Shown here piece after piece: positions 57,474-64,000 of a stretch of DNA of 64,000 nt (the first letter of the stretch is position 1; each line of letters begins with the position of its first letter). Position numbers and translations under genes: made by a program. The notes beneath the pieces were generated by a model, which worked only from the letters and a program-made list of their open reading frames with translations, had not been told where the DNA came from and did no database searches. The DNA is from Chitiniphilus purpureus (GTDB taxonomy: Bacteria > Pseudomonadota > Gammaproteobacteria > Burkholderiales > Chitinibacteraceae): positions 3,349,501 to 3,413,500 of the forward strand of contig NZ_CP106753.1 of NCBI RefSeq assembly GCF_025642115.1, read 5' to 3'.

Positions 57474-57507
57474 CAAGGGCCTACGGTCATATGACCGTAG
57501 GCCCTTG
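57474..57507. terminator. 34-bp perfect palindrome, terminator of tRNA-Pro
   Basis: CAAGGGCCTACGGTCAT is directly followed by its reverse complement, a stem of 17 bp. It lies 7 nt past the CCA end of the tRNA fragment, with TTCTTTTGC on the minus side and ATTTTA on the plus side, so it can act as a bidirectional rho-independent terminator. It was probably the terminator of the intact tRNA-Pro before phage integration. Confidence 0.85.
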
Positions 57508-57513
57508 ATTTTA

Positions 57514-57560
57514 TGGTCGGAATGGCGGGATTCGAACTCGCGACCCCTTGCACCCCATGC
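57514..57560 (-). other. Prophage attachment site: displaced 3' fragment of tRNA-Pro
   Basis: On the minus strand the segment reads GCATGGGGTGCAAGG, the GGG-anticodon arm, then a T-arm 'GTTCGAATC' and the acceptor end ATTCCGACCA. This is the 3' 47 nt of tRNA-Pro(GGG) without its 5' half. Phages that integrate in a tRNA gene leave such a fragment at one junction. The complete gene should be at the other, beyond the right edge. Confidence 0.85.
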
Positions 57561-57702
57561 TAGGGATCACACACACATTCCGTTATTAAACAATGACTTG
57601 CTGCTTCTCGCCACTGCACAAGTACGCAAATTTCCGCACAATGGATCGTTGATACGCAAACGTGCCGCACAAAATCCGGCACAGCCAAACCCAACGCAGA
57701 CC

Positions 57703-57963
57703 CTACAGCCCCGCTGCCGGCCGGTCCGCCTTGCGACGGCTGCGCTTCTTGACCCAGCCCCGGCGCTCACACAGCGGGCGCCCCAGGTCTCGCCACAGCA
57801 TTTTCCCGAACTGGTAGGCCGTGAACGTTGCCGCCAGGATGTAGGAAAGCGTCTCGGCCGTCATCCCGGCCACCAGTGTCCCTGTCCACACATACGCCAC
57901 CCTCACTGAGTCTTTTATTGCCTCATGCGCCGCATGCAGCGCGCTCGAAATGAATTGGCACAT
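57703..57963 (-). CDS. Probable class II-like phage holin
   Basis: 86 residues behind GGGGG in the gap to the deacetylase. A hydrophobic stretch ('YVWTGTLVAGMTAETLSYILAATFTAYQFGKML') and a very basic tail ('KKRSRRKADR') resemble T7-type (superfamily II) holins with two helices. A holin would form membrane lesions that time lysis. It lies at the far end of the lysis block, separate from the endolysin, which is unusual. Assignment is tentative. Confidence 0.62.
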   Translation of the reverse strand: MCQFISSALHAAHEAIKDSVRVAYVWTGTLVAGMTAETLSYILAATFTAYQFGKMLWRDLGRPLCERRGWVKKRSRRKADRPAAGL

Positions 57964-57971
57964 ATAACCCC

Positions 57972-59315
57972 CTACTGCGCCAGGGCCTGAGCGACAAATT
58001 CAGTTGCCAGCAAATTTACTGCCGCGCCACTGTTAATCAAGTCGGCAATGGCAGCGCAAATCTTCTCGAAATTAGCCGGGTCGATATCTTGCGCGCTCGT
58101 GGGCGCGCGGAAATGATGGAACGTTAGCCAAGGGCAACGGCCTTGATTAACCGCAGCGGTAACGCGGCTGATAATTCGCGTGATGTTTGCATCTTCGGCG
58201 CCGGCCCCGGCGCCAGCCCACAAATGGCCCACAATGGGGATTTGCCAGCGATCGTATTTTGCCCAGCGCCCCCCGATAATCGACACCGCGTTGGTCACGG
58301 TCCCTCGCGCAGCCGTAAACCCCTCCTGCGCGAGCGCATCCAGAATCCTGCGATCGTCCTTTGCGTGTTGCCATACCCCCTGAGGGTAAATGTAGAACTG
58401 ATCGGAATTATTAGTGACCAGGTCGTTTGAACGCAGAAAATCGGCATTGGCGCGCAGGTCGGCTCGGATTTCAGGGATCGTGTCATAGCACGCCAGGTTA
58501 AGCCGGCCTGGATACGCAGGGTTGCTGGGGTTGCCGTGCACCACACATTCGCTGCCGGCCGCGATGAATTCTCGCAGCTGCGCGGTGGTCATGTAGGTTG
58601 ATTGATTGATAAGCGGCCCAATGATGCCCAGGCTGGCACGCAACCCGTATTTTTCCAGGATCGGCAGCGCTGCGGAATGCTGCGTGGCCCAGCCATCGTC
58701 GAAGGTGAGCACGATCGACGATTGCTTTGCCCGCTCTTTGTGCCAGACCCCGAAAATCCGCACCGTGGCCTGAGTACCCGCTGCAGGGGTAATGCGCAGC
58801 TTGGCTGCTGCAACTGGCGTCGTTGCAAACGCCATGCCCGCTCCACCCCCAACAATCCACTCCCGTTGCGGATCAGTGGCGTTGTCGCCGGTCGGCAGGT
58901 TGATGCCGACGTGCACGTAACCCTGGCGAGCAATAGTGGGGAATGTCGGCGATGCCGGATTGGTCTGCCCCGCATAGCTGTAGTTGACGTATCCGACACT
59001 GTCTGCTGCGAAAAGGTTGACGGAAAGGCATGTGGCGGCAGATTCAATGTGCACAAGGGCGGTGATATCCCCGCCGGGGATGGAAATCGGGGTTGGCACA
59101 GGCAGAACCACATCCGTGAACGCGCCAACAGGCGTGGTGATTTTCATACACCACCGGCCCTCGAACTGCTCGTAGCTCTCGGCCGGACTGCCGCTGAGCG
59201 TCACCCCGGCTGGGCGTACTCTCGGGAACGCGAAAAACGGAGAGCCAGGCAGACTATTGCTAAGCGGCTGCGTCACCGGCCCAAGCCTGGAGCGCTTGGC
59301 ATAGGCATTGAGCAT
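57972..59315 (-). CDS. Phage-encoded polysaccharide deacetylase with N-terminal virion-type domain
   Basis: 447 residues from ATG 59315 (TGATG with the previous gene; GTG 59318 is an alternative). Residues to about 195 look like a phage beta-sandwich ('VHIESAATCLSVNLFAADSVG', 'YVHVGINLPTGDNATD'). The C-terminal NodB-like domain has TFDDGW, 'HGNPSNPAY' (metal His/Ser), 'YIYPQGVW' and 'FHHFRAPT'. It probably removes acetyl groups from surface glycan of the host. Whether it is part of the virion or expressed late is inferred only from position. Confidence 0.82.
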   Translation of the reverse strand: MLNAYAKRSRLGPVTQPLSNSLPGSPFFAFPRVRPAGVTLSGSPAESYEQFEGRWCMKITTPVGAFTDVVLPVPTPISIPGGDITALVHIESAATCLSVNLFAADSVGYVNYSYAGQTNPASPTFPTIARQGYVHVGINLPTGDNATDPQREWIVGGGAGMAFATTPVAAAKLRITPAAGTQATVRIFGVWHKERAKQSSIVLTFDDGWATQHSAALPILEKYGLRASLGIIGPLINQSTYMTTAQLREFIAAGSECVVHGNPSNPAYPGRLNLACYDTIPEIRADLRANADFLRSNDLVTNNSDQFYIYPQGVWQHAKDDRRILDALAQEGFTAARGTVTNAVSIIGGRWAKYDRWQIPIVGHLWAGAGAGAEDANITRIISRVTAAVNQGRCPWLTFHHFRAPTSAQDIDPANFEKICAAIADLINSGAAVNLLATEFVAQALAQ

Positions 59316-59629
59316 CACACCACCCCGCTTTGAGTCACGATTGCTACGGCGCCAGTGCCGCTGATTGCAATCGGGTCAAATCGCAGCTGCTCATACGGAC
59401 GGTCGATGTAGTCCGCGTATGTCGCCAGGGTGGTGCCGCTGGCACTGAGCGTCCCGAGCGAGACCCATGCCACCCCATCGTTGGAGCCCAGCAGCTCCCC
59501 CGATGCGGAAACTGCGCCGGTGCCCGATACCGTGATCTGGACAACCGTGATATCGCGTCCAATTCGGCTCATTGCGTGCCCGGTCCTGGGCGTGTCCGCC
59601 GCCACAAAGCGGCTAAGTGTGCCAATCAT
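59315..59629 (-). CDS. Small phage structural-like protein
   Basis: 104 residues from ATG 59629 behind AAGGGG. 'VVQITVSGTGAVSASGELLGS' and 'GVAWVSLGTLSASGTT' are Ser/Thr/Gly-rich repeats seen in phage tail-associated beta proteins. It lies between Rz/Rz1 and the deacetylase. Function unknown. Confidence 0.62.
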   Translation of the reverse strand: MIGTLSRFVAADTPRTGHAMSRIGRDITVVQITVSGTGAVSASGELLGSNDGVAWVSLGTLSASGTTLATYADYIDRPYEQLRFDPIAISGTGAVAIVTQSGVV

Positions 59630-59639
59630 CTGATTCCCC

Positions 59640-60170
59640 TTATGGTGCGTGGCCAAACTCACGCAATGCCCCCTGGCACGCGTTCAGTTTTTGTTGCTGC
59701 TCTGTGATTCCGTCGCGGAGGGCGAAATAATCCGATCGAGCACTGGCTGCAAGTTCGGCCCCGGCTCCATCACCCAGGGGCTCACTTTCCCCGGCGGCGG
59801 ACACTGGACCAGTGGCGGATGGACAGGTGGCTGCGATGCGCAGCCGGACATTCCCAGCAGCAACAGCAGCAGCGAGGCGCTTGTTTTCATTGACGGACTC
59901 CCTGAGGGTGGCGCGCGCCTTGGCTTCAGCCTGCACCGCCCTGGCGGCTGCCGCATCGCGCTGTTGGATGAGCTGAGCCTGATAGGCCAGCGCTTGGTCT
60001 GCGGCCGCGGCGGCCGCTTTGGCATGGCCGCCCTCGATCCGATCGATCCGGGCGCCGTAGCGCCATCCTTGGATCGTCCAGGCGGCACTGCCCGCGACAG
60101 CGGCACCGATCAGTGCCGATATGGCAATCAGCAGGGCGTAGCGCTGCGGGGCGCTGATATCGGGGATCAT
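59640..60170 (-). CDS. Rz-like i-spanin (lysis)
   Basis: 176 residues from ATG 60170, overlapping the lysozyme stop by 4 nt. A single N-terminal transmembrane helix ('YALLIAISALIGAAVAGSAAW') is followed by a long Ala/Gln/Arg-rich coiled coil ('AAAAAADQALAYQAQLIQQ'). This is the form of inner-membrane Rz spanins. It would link to Rz1 (embedded at 59684-59890) and disrupt the outer membrane at lysis. Confidence 0.88.
   Translation of the reverse strand: MIPDISAPQRYALLIAISALIGAAVAGSAAWTIQGWRYGARIDRIEGGHAKAAAAAADQALAYQAQLIQQRDAAAARAVQAEAKARATLRESVNENKRLAAAVAAGNVRLRIAATCPSATGPVSAAGESEPLGDGAGAELAASARSDYFALRDGITEQQQKLNACQGALREFGHAP
59684..59890 (-). CDS. Embedded Rz1-like o-spanin lipoprotein
   Basis: 68 residues from ATG 59890, wholly inside Rz in another frame. 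Signal sequence and lipobox 'LLLLLLGMSGC' (Cys at about residue 17), then Pro-rich 'PPVHPPLVQCPPPG'. This is the classical Rz1: a small, proline-rich outer-membrane lipoprotein nested in Rz. The nesting and sequence make the call strong. Confidence 0.85.
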   Translation of the reverse strand: MKTSASLLLLLLGMSGCASQPPVHPPLVQCPPPGKVSPWVMEPGPNLQPVLDRIISPSATESQSSNKN

Positions 60171-60673
60171 GATTTCCACTCCGTGCATAGTTCGTGCTCA
60201 ATCTGCCGGCGATCAACTAGCCCCCCCAGCGTGACCAGCTTTCCGCCCTTGCGGCCCTTCACCCATTTCAGCAATTCGTCACAGCCGCCATAAATATCGC
60301 CCGCGTTGAAGCGCCGTTTCAGGGTGGATCCAGCCAGATTCCCTTCGCCCACGTTGTACGTGAAGTCGATCAGCGCAGCCTGCTGCCACATATTGAGCTG
60401 GGAATAGGTGCGGATCTGGCGCTTCGCCGCGGCCTCGGCAATCAGCAGGTGCTTGCGCTCCAGGGCGGCGCACTCGGCATCGGCGTAGAGTTTGTCCTTG
60501 ATAACCTCCGGGCCGGTGACGCCATCGCATACCGTCAGCACCCCGACTGCATCGACGTAGGGCACGCGATAGACCTTGTCGCCACTTTCGAACCAGCCCT
60601 GCAGCACTACGGCGATGGATAGCGCCCCACCAACTGAGGCAGCCACTAGCCTATTTCGTAGTCTCTTGTCCAT
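60167..60673 (-). CDS. SAR endolysin (GH24 lysozyme)
   Basis: 168 residues. A signal-arrest-release N-terminus (about 5-25, weakly hydrophobic with Gly/Ala) precedes a T4-lysozyme-like core: catalytic Glu29, Asp41 and Thr47 in 'FESGDKVYRVPYVDAVGVLT'. The Glu-to-Asp spacing (12) is 3 more than in T4 and P22 lysozyme. It would be exported by Sec, held in the membrane and freed after holin triggering. Overlaps tailspike and Rz by 1 and 4 nt. Confidence 0.92.
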   Translation of the reverse strand: MDKRLRNRLVAASVGGALSIAVVLQGWFESGDKVYRVPYVDAVGVLTVCDGVTGPEVIKDKLYADAECAALERKHLLIAEAAAKRQIRTYSQLNMWQQAALIDFTYNVGEGNLAGSTLKRRFNAGDIYGGCDELLKWVKGRKGGKLVTLGGLVDRRQIEHELCTEWKS

Positions 60674-62679
60674 TACAGTGCACTCGTTGCTAGTTCATAA
60701 ACGCCAGTGATAGTGAGATATCCCGATGCCGTGATCGCAATGCCACCAATGGCCCCGGTTGCGGGGTTGGTTTGCACCGGATTGATTGTCTGGCTATTAG
60801 GTGGATTCCCAGCAGACAACGCATACCCTGATGTAAAAACAAATCCGGGCTGAATGGCGAATGCATTGTTTTGGCCGCTGGTTGCTTTGCTGAGATATGG
60901 AATCGCATTTGAGATAGTCATGTTGCCAGTTCCAGTATGGCTGCTCCAAGACAGGGTGAGCGCAAAGAAACACAGATTGCCTTGAATTACATAGTCGCCG
61001 CGCTGAATTGAATACGTCGCAGTGCCGGCCGAAGATTGCCCGCTCAGAACTGGCGTATATGAACCACTACGTTTCGGGCCGCCGCCATTCATCCTGAATT
61101 GAGATTGTACCGCTGCATTGATGGCGGTCTGTGCGATCGAGTCCCCGAACGTCAGGCTTTTGCGGCCATTATTGAAGCCAACTGCATATGACCCGAACGA
61201 TAGATGCGAACCAGGGCCAGAGCTGGTGCCGTGGATCGCAATATCATCGAATATGGCATTGGTGGAAACCACCGATTCAGGACCGCCGCTTGAGTCGTAA
61301 ACCCGCAATGCCACCGCATTGGAGCTGGACACGGTACTGATGTAGTCCAGCTCGATGCGGATGCCCGCAATGGTCCCGTAGTTCGGGCCAATCTGGTTCA
61401 GCAGTACGCCAACAGCAGAGGCCGAGCTACGCGAGAGGTACTTGATGCGGATATTTCTGGTATCCCGCTCCCCATTCATGCACGAGATATTGACGTTGCC
61501 AGAAGTGGCGAGCCCGCTGTAATCCTGGATTGTCACATCGTGGTCTTGCACGCCATAAGCGAAATAGGCCCGCAACGATCCAGTGACGTCAATCAGATCG
61601 ATTTCGAAACCGTCGCCCTGGTTTTGGAAATTCGCACCGTAATAGCTGTTATCGCCACCGATATAGCTGATTCGAGCCCCGCGCACGCGCGGGCCAAAGC
61701 CGGCGACGTTGTAGCCACCAACAATCAAGGGCGATACCGTGTTGGCGCCAAACAGGTAATCAACGTCAAGGCCCTCAACTGGGTCGTCGTAACCCCACAG
61801 ATAGAGCAGCACTGCGCCCGTCGCCGTACCGGAGGATGCGCCACGACTGGCGGCATTGTCGGTCAATTTGAATCGCCCGATCCTTACCCCAACCGCATCA
61901 GCAACGAACAGTACCTTGGCAACCCCCGTAGCCGCAGATTCGCAAATGAATTCCACGATCCCCGACGTTTCCAAAACAATTGCATCCCCCCCATTGGTGA
62001 GATCGAAGACGATCTCATCCGCAGTGAGCGTGCCCAGGTTATATCGGCCAGACAGGGAGACCCGTTTTGTCACGGCAAACATTGCAGACAGCGCGGTCCG
62101 ATCGTTGGTAACACCATCACCCGTTGCGCCCCACCATTTCGGATCGGCCAGGCCGGTATATTTGCGCTTCCACCGCCTGGACCCCACCCCAACAAGCACG
62201 GTCCCGTCGTTGTCGGCAGTGGTGATGTCCGTTGAGTCGTAATAGAATTCCCCATGCCCGCCGTCCCCCTCGGTTTCACGGCAGCGCACCTGAACAGCGC
62301 CCGTCCCGGAATAACTTCTCAGTGCCGAGTAATCCTTGAGCCAGGGGCCGCGGTAGCTATTACTGCTCGGGTCCGACATTTCGCCGATGACCCCGATATC
62401 CTCTGCCGTGGCAAGCGATTTGACCGGATCTTGCGTATAAATCCCTACATCGTCGGCGTCAGTGAGCACGACCTTGTAGTTGCCGTCCCAATAGATCGAT
62501 GCCTCTCCGCGTGCATCCAGAATGATGGGGTTGGTATTGGCCGCCAGCTTTGCCGAGTCCACCCACGTCGCTTTTGGCGTGCTAGTGCCGGCCTCATAGG
62601 TGTACAGTTTCCCGCCCGACAGCGGGCCGTTCGAGTCAAAAAACTGGTTCTTGCCGTTCGGCATCAATGTTGCGGCCAT
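60673..62679 (-). CDS. Phage tailspike protein (beta-helix receptor-binding)
   Basis: 668 residues behind GGGAG. The N-terminus ('MAATLMPNGKNQFFDSNGPL', 'GGKLYTYEAGTSTPKATWVDS', 'ILDARGEASIYWDGNYKVVLTD') is the head-binding module seen in many podovirus tailspikes. From about 180 ('ADPKWWGATGDGVTNDRTAL') it has the pectate-lyase-like parallel beta helix, and a C-terminal trimerisation-type part. It binds and probably cuts a surface polysaccharide. It ends in a TAATG overlap with the endolysin. Confidence 0.9.
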   Translation of the reverse strand: MAATLMPNGKNQFFDSNGPLSGGKLYTYEAGTSTPKATWVDSAKLAANTNPIILDARGEASIYWDGNYKVVLTDADDVGIYTQDPVKSLATAEDIGVIGEMSDPSSNSYRGPWLKDYSALRSYSGTGAVQVRCRETEGDGGHGEFYYDSTDITTADNDGTVLVGVGSRRWKRKYTGLADPKWWGATGDGVTNDRTALSAMFAVTKRVSLSGRYNLGTLTADEIVFDLTNGGDAIVLETSGIVEFICESAATGVAKVLFVADAVGVRIGRFKLTDNAASRGASSGTATGAVLLYLWGYDDPVEGLDVDYLFGANTVSPLIVGGYNVAGFGPRVRGARISYIGGDNSYYGANFQNQGDGFEIDLIDVTGSLRAYFAYGVQDHDVTIQDYSGLATSGNVNISCMNGERDTRNIRIKYLSRSSASAVGVLLNQIGPNYGTIAGIRIELDYISTVSSSNAVALRVYDSSGGPESVVSTNAIFDDIAIHGTSSGPGSHLSFGSYAVGFNNGRKSLTFGDSIAQTAINAAVQSQFRMNGGGPKRSGSYTPVLSGQSSAGTATYSIQRGDYVIQGNLCFFALTLSWSSHTGTGNMTISNAIPYLSKATSGQNNAFAIQPGFVFTSGYALSAGNPPNSQTINPVQTNPATGAIGGIAITASGYLTITGVYELATSAL

Positions 62680-62701
62680 TTATGGCTCCCTGTAATGCAA
62701 A

Positions 62702-62728
62702 AAGCCCCGGCCAGATGGCTCGGGGCTT
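62702..62728 (-). terminator. Rho-independent terminator before tailspike
   Basis: AAGCCCCG and CGGGGCTT (8-bp arms, 11-nt loop), followed on the minus strand by TTTTTG. It separates the small membrane gene from the tailspike gene. Confidence 0.8.
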
Positions 62729-62754
62729 CTATCGTTTGAAGTTCTAGGACTTGG

Positions 62755-62892
62755 CTACCACCAGCGGATCGCAGCAATCACCGCTGCCACCGCGGCGACA
62801 AACGCGGAACAGGAGGCAATGACGTACGCGTCGCCAATACGCTTGGCAAATTGCGCCGCTCCGTCGGAATCCAGTTGGCCTTGTACGTTCAT
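62755..62892 (-). CDS. Tiny membrane protein between two terminators
   Basis: 45 residues (starts MNVQGQLDSDGAAQ, ends AAIRWW). One C-terminal transmembrane helix ('YVIASCSAFVAAVAAVIAAI') is strongly predicted by composition. The ribosome site is weak. It lies between two matching terminators, so it may be a moron-type gene with its own control, or a small holin-like or exclusion protein. Unrecognised family. Confidence 0.6.
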   Translation of the reverse strand: MNVQGQLDSDGAAQFAKRIGDAYVIASCSAFVAAVAAVIAAIRWW

Positions 62893-62944
62893 CTTGGTAA
62901 TCTTCAATCAGGTCTTCCTCTTGTCGCTGCAAGGGGTGGAACAA

Positions 62945-62980
62945 GAAAGCCCCGGCTGTTGGTAGCAGCGCGGGGCTTTC
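62945..62980. terminator. Hairpin terminator after the virion-associated protein
   Basis: GAAAGCCCCG and CGGGGCTTTC (10-bp arms, 16-nt loop), with T-rich sequence on both sides. It shares its stem core with the terminator at 62702-62728. Confidence 0.75.
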
Positions 62981-62998
62981 GCTTTTAGGGTTGGGCTT

Positions 62999-64000
62999 CT
63001 ATCTGCTGCGTGTCTCGGACTGCAGCACCGACAGCGGGACAAGCAGGCTATTGCCTGCGGTCTGCGGGTCAACCCGATTCGGGGGCGCTGCCATCCTGTT
63101 TTGGTAGGGGCCGCTCAGGATCAGAGACCGCGCCAGCGGCCGGCCAAGCACGGACCCGAGCAAGCCGGGTTGCTGCGCAATCACCGCAGTCCCGAGTGCT
63201 GCCGTCGAGTCAAGCGGGCTGATGCCGGGCATGCTGCTGCGGATTTCCTGCGTCGCCTTGGGGAACGCCTGGGCGATCCGGGCGACCTGCAGAAGGTCTC
63301 CGCTCAACGGCTTCTGCCGTGCCAGCATGCCGCCCAGCTTCTGCGCGTTCACATCACCCGTCGCCGGGTTCATCGCCTTCTCGACGGTATAGGTCTTGGC
63401 GATCAGCTGGCGCGCCGCGCGGAAGCTGTCCACGGCCTCTTTGTCGCCAGTACGGGCCAAGTGCCGTTCCATCGCACGCTCGATCGAATCGGCAAGGCCA
63501 CGGTAGGTCTTGGCCAGCGCCTTGTCATTCATCGCCACCGAATCCGCCTGGTCTCGTAGGACTCTCGTCGCGTCGATCGCGTCGCCGGCATCGAACACGC
63601 GCTGATTCAACGCTCTAACAGTCCGCTCGATCTCGGACTTCTTCAGGCCCGGGAAGCTCCGTGCTGCATTCCGGTCCTTCATGACCGCGTCCATCAATTC
63701 CTTGGTGTAGGCCGCATCCGCTTTGATCGGCCCCTTCCCGCGCAGAGCCTCATACGCTTGTCCAGCTTCCCGGCGCACCGAGGCCAGCACGTCCGGCGAC
63801 AGCGGCGTATCTTCGGACAGTCCGAGGGCTCGCGCGGCCATGGCATTGGTTTTGGCCTGATTCTTGAGCGAGGCGCCCTGCTCGACCGAGATCTTGCCGG
63901 CCACGCCTTCAAGCGCTCGATTGACGATCGTTGGATTGCTGGTCGACGGCGGCAATGTATATCCCGCATCACGCGCCTCTTTTGCGAGGCCCTGCTTGGG
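62999..64000 (-). CDS. Phage virion-associated protein (partial, N-terminus outside window)
   Basis: 333 visible residues, open to the right edge; a TTG at 63955 is not needed as a start. The visible part has 'PPSTSNPTIVNRALEGVAGKIS', 'NAMAARALGLSEDTPLSPDVL' and a long alpha-helical stretch ('MNDKALAKTYRGLADSIERAM'), typical of a large podovirus structural or ejection-type protein next to the tailspike. Function not established. It ends just before a terminator. Confidence 0.75.
   Translation of the reverse strand, partial: PKQGLAKEARDAGYTLPPSTSNPTIVNRALEGVAGKISVEQGASLKNQAKTNAMAARALGLSEDTPLSPDVLASVRREAGQAYEALRGKGPIKADAAYTKELMDAVMKDRNAARSFPGLKKSEIERTVRALNQRVFDAGDAIDATRVLRDQADSVAMNDKALAKTYRGLADSIERAMERHLARTGDKEAVDSFRAARQLIAKTYTVEKAMNPATGDVNAQKLGGMLARQKPLSGDLLQVARIAQAFPKATQEIRSSMPGISPLDSTAALGTAVIAQQPGLLGSVLGRPLARSLILSGPYQNRMAAPPNRVDPQTAGNSLLVPLSVLQSETRSR

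Larger units (their letters stand above)
57514..64000. mobile_element. Integrated podovirus-like prophage (lysis/tail end, incomplete)
   Basis: From the att site to the window edge all genes read leftward and are phage-like: a class II-like holin, deacetylase, Rz/Rz1, SAR endolysin, tailspike and a virion-associated protein. The tailspike N-terminus and short spacing indicate a podovirus-like tail. The left boundary is precise (tRNA fragment); the right end, integrase and intact tRNA are outside the window. Confidence 0.88.

Noticed and set aside
62744..62944. 66-codon leftward frame rich in Arg and Cys
   Set aside because: Out of frame with the more plausible 45-codon membrane protein at 62755-62892; composition fits a shadow.
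57703..64000. Diversity-generating retroelement in the tail region
   Set aside because: No reverse transcriptase, template repeat or C-type lectin module was seen in this part of the prophage.

Overview
The window is about 66% GC and carries a compact, mostly housekeeping chromosome segment of a betaproteobacterium. Type IV pilus motors (pilT, pilU), fimV, an exbB-exbD-lpxK-Trm112-kdsB-adk string, rlmD, DUF945 and PEP-CTERM proteins together suggest the Neisseriales / Chitinibacter-like part of that class. The placement rests on gene content and order only; there is no rRNA in the window.

Layout. 1-2533 (minus) is the edge of a contractile injection system or phage-tail-like cluster: DUF4255 cap/terminator protein, a beta-sandwich-like protein and a truncated sheath gene. 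2906-9313 is an accessory block: a SPOR protein; a minus-strand ECF42-type sigma factor / YCII (DGPF) / atypical SDR operon; and, divergently, a plus-strand operon of GFA, TetR, VOC, two SRPBCC proteins and a frameshifted NTF2-like gene. The plus operon is preceded by two perfect palindromic operators. 9490-12575 holds two tandem secreted propeller-PPC paralogues. Their duplication left a scar of the fimV 3' end between them. 12709-17259 is fimV, pilU, pilT. 17355-27187 runs mostly rightward: yggS, proC, yggT, yggU, cutA, dsbD, a TlpA-like thioredoxin, a DUF815 ATPase, a MutT-ThiE-like fusion, a DUF4124-glutaredoxin, xthA and a Crp/Fnr regulator. cutA, dsbD, tlpA and the ATPase overlap by 4 nt each.

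27325-41710 is mainly leftward: a lytic transglycosylase, proS, a frameshifted cell-wall amidase, pdxJ, adk, kdsB, Trm112, lpxK, exbD and exbB. It is interrupted by a rightward group: imelysin, PhnD-like binding protein, sodium symporter, trmO, patatin lipoprotein and gpmA. 42171-57177 holds xseA, a prolyl-4-hydroxylase-like oxygenase, purB, DUF945, a PEP-CTERM protein, a small lipoprotein, a ChbG/HpnK deacetylase, a large hybrid histidine kinase, rlmD, an adhesin-E-like protein and a divergent UDP-GlcNAc 2-epimerase.

57514-64000 is the lysis/tail end of an integrated podovirus-like prophage. Its boundary is a displaced 3' fragment of tRNA-Pro, just inside a 34-bp perfect palindrome that is the old tRNA terminator. 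The phage genes read leftward: a partial virion-associated protein, a tiny membrane protein between two matching terminators, tailspike, SAR endolysin, Rz with embedded Rz1, a small protein, a polysaccharide deacetylase and a class II-like holin. The intact tRNA-Pro and integrase should lie beyond the right edge.

Points most worth checking: the fimV scar, the ECF42/TetR divergent detoxification-like cluster, three probable reading-frame defects (NTF2-like, amidase, gpmA 3' end), the epimerase and SDR that have lost catalytic residues, and the deacetylase inside the prophage.
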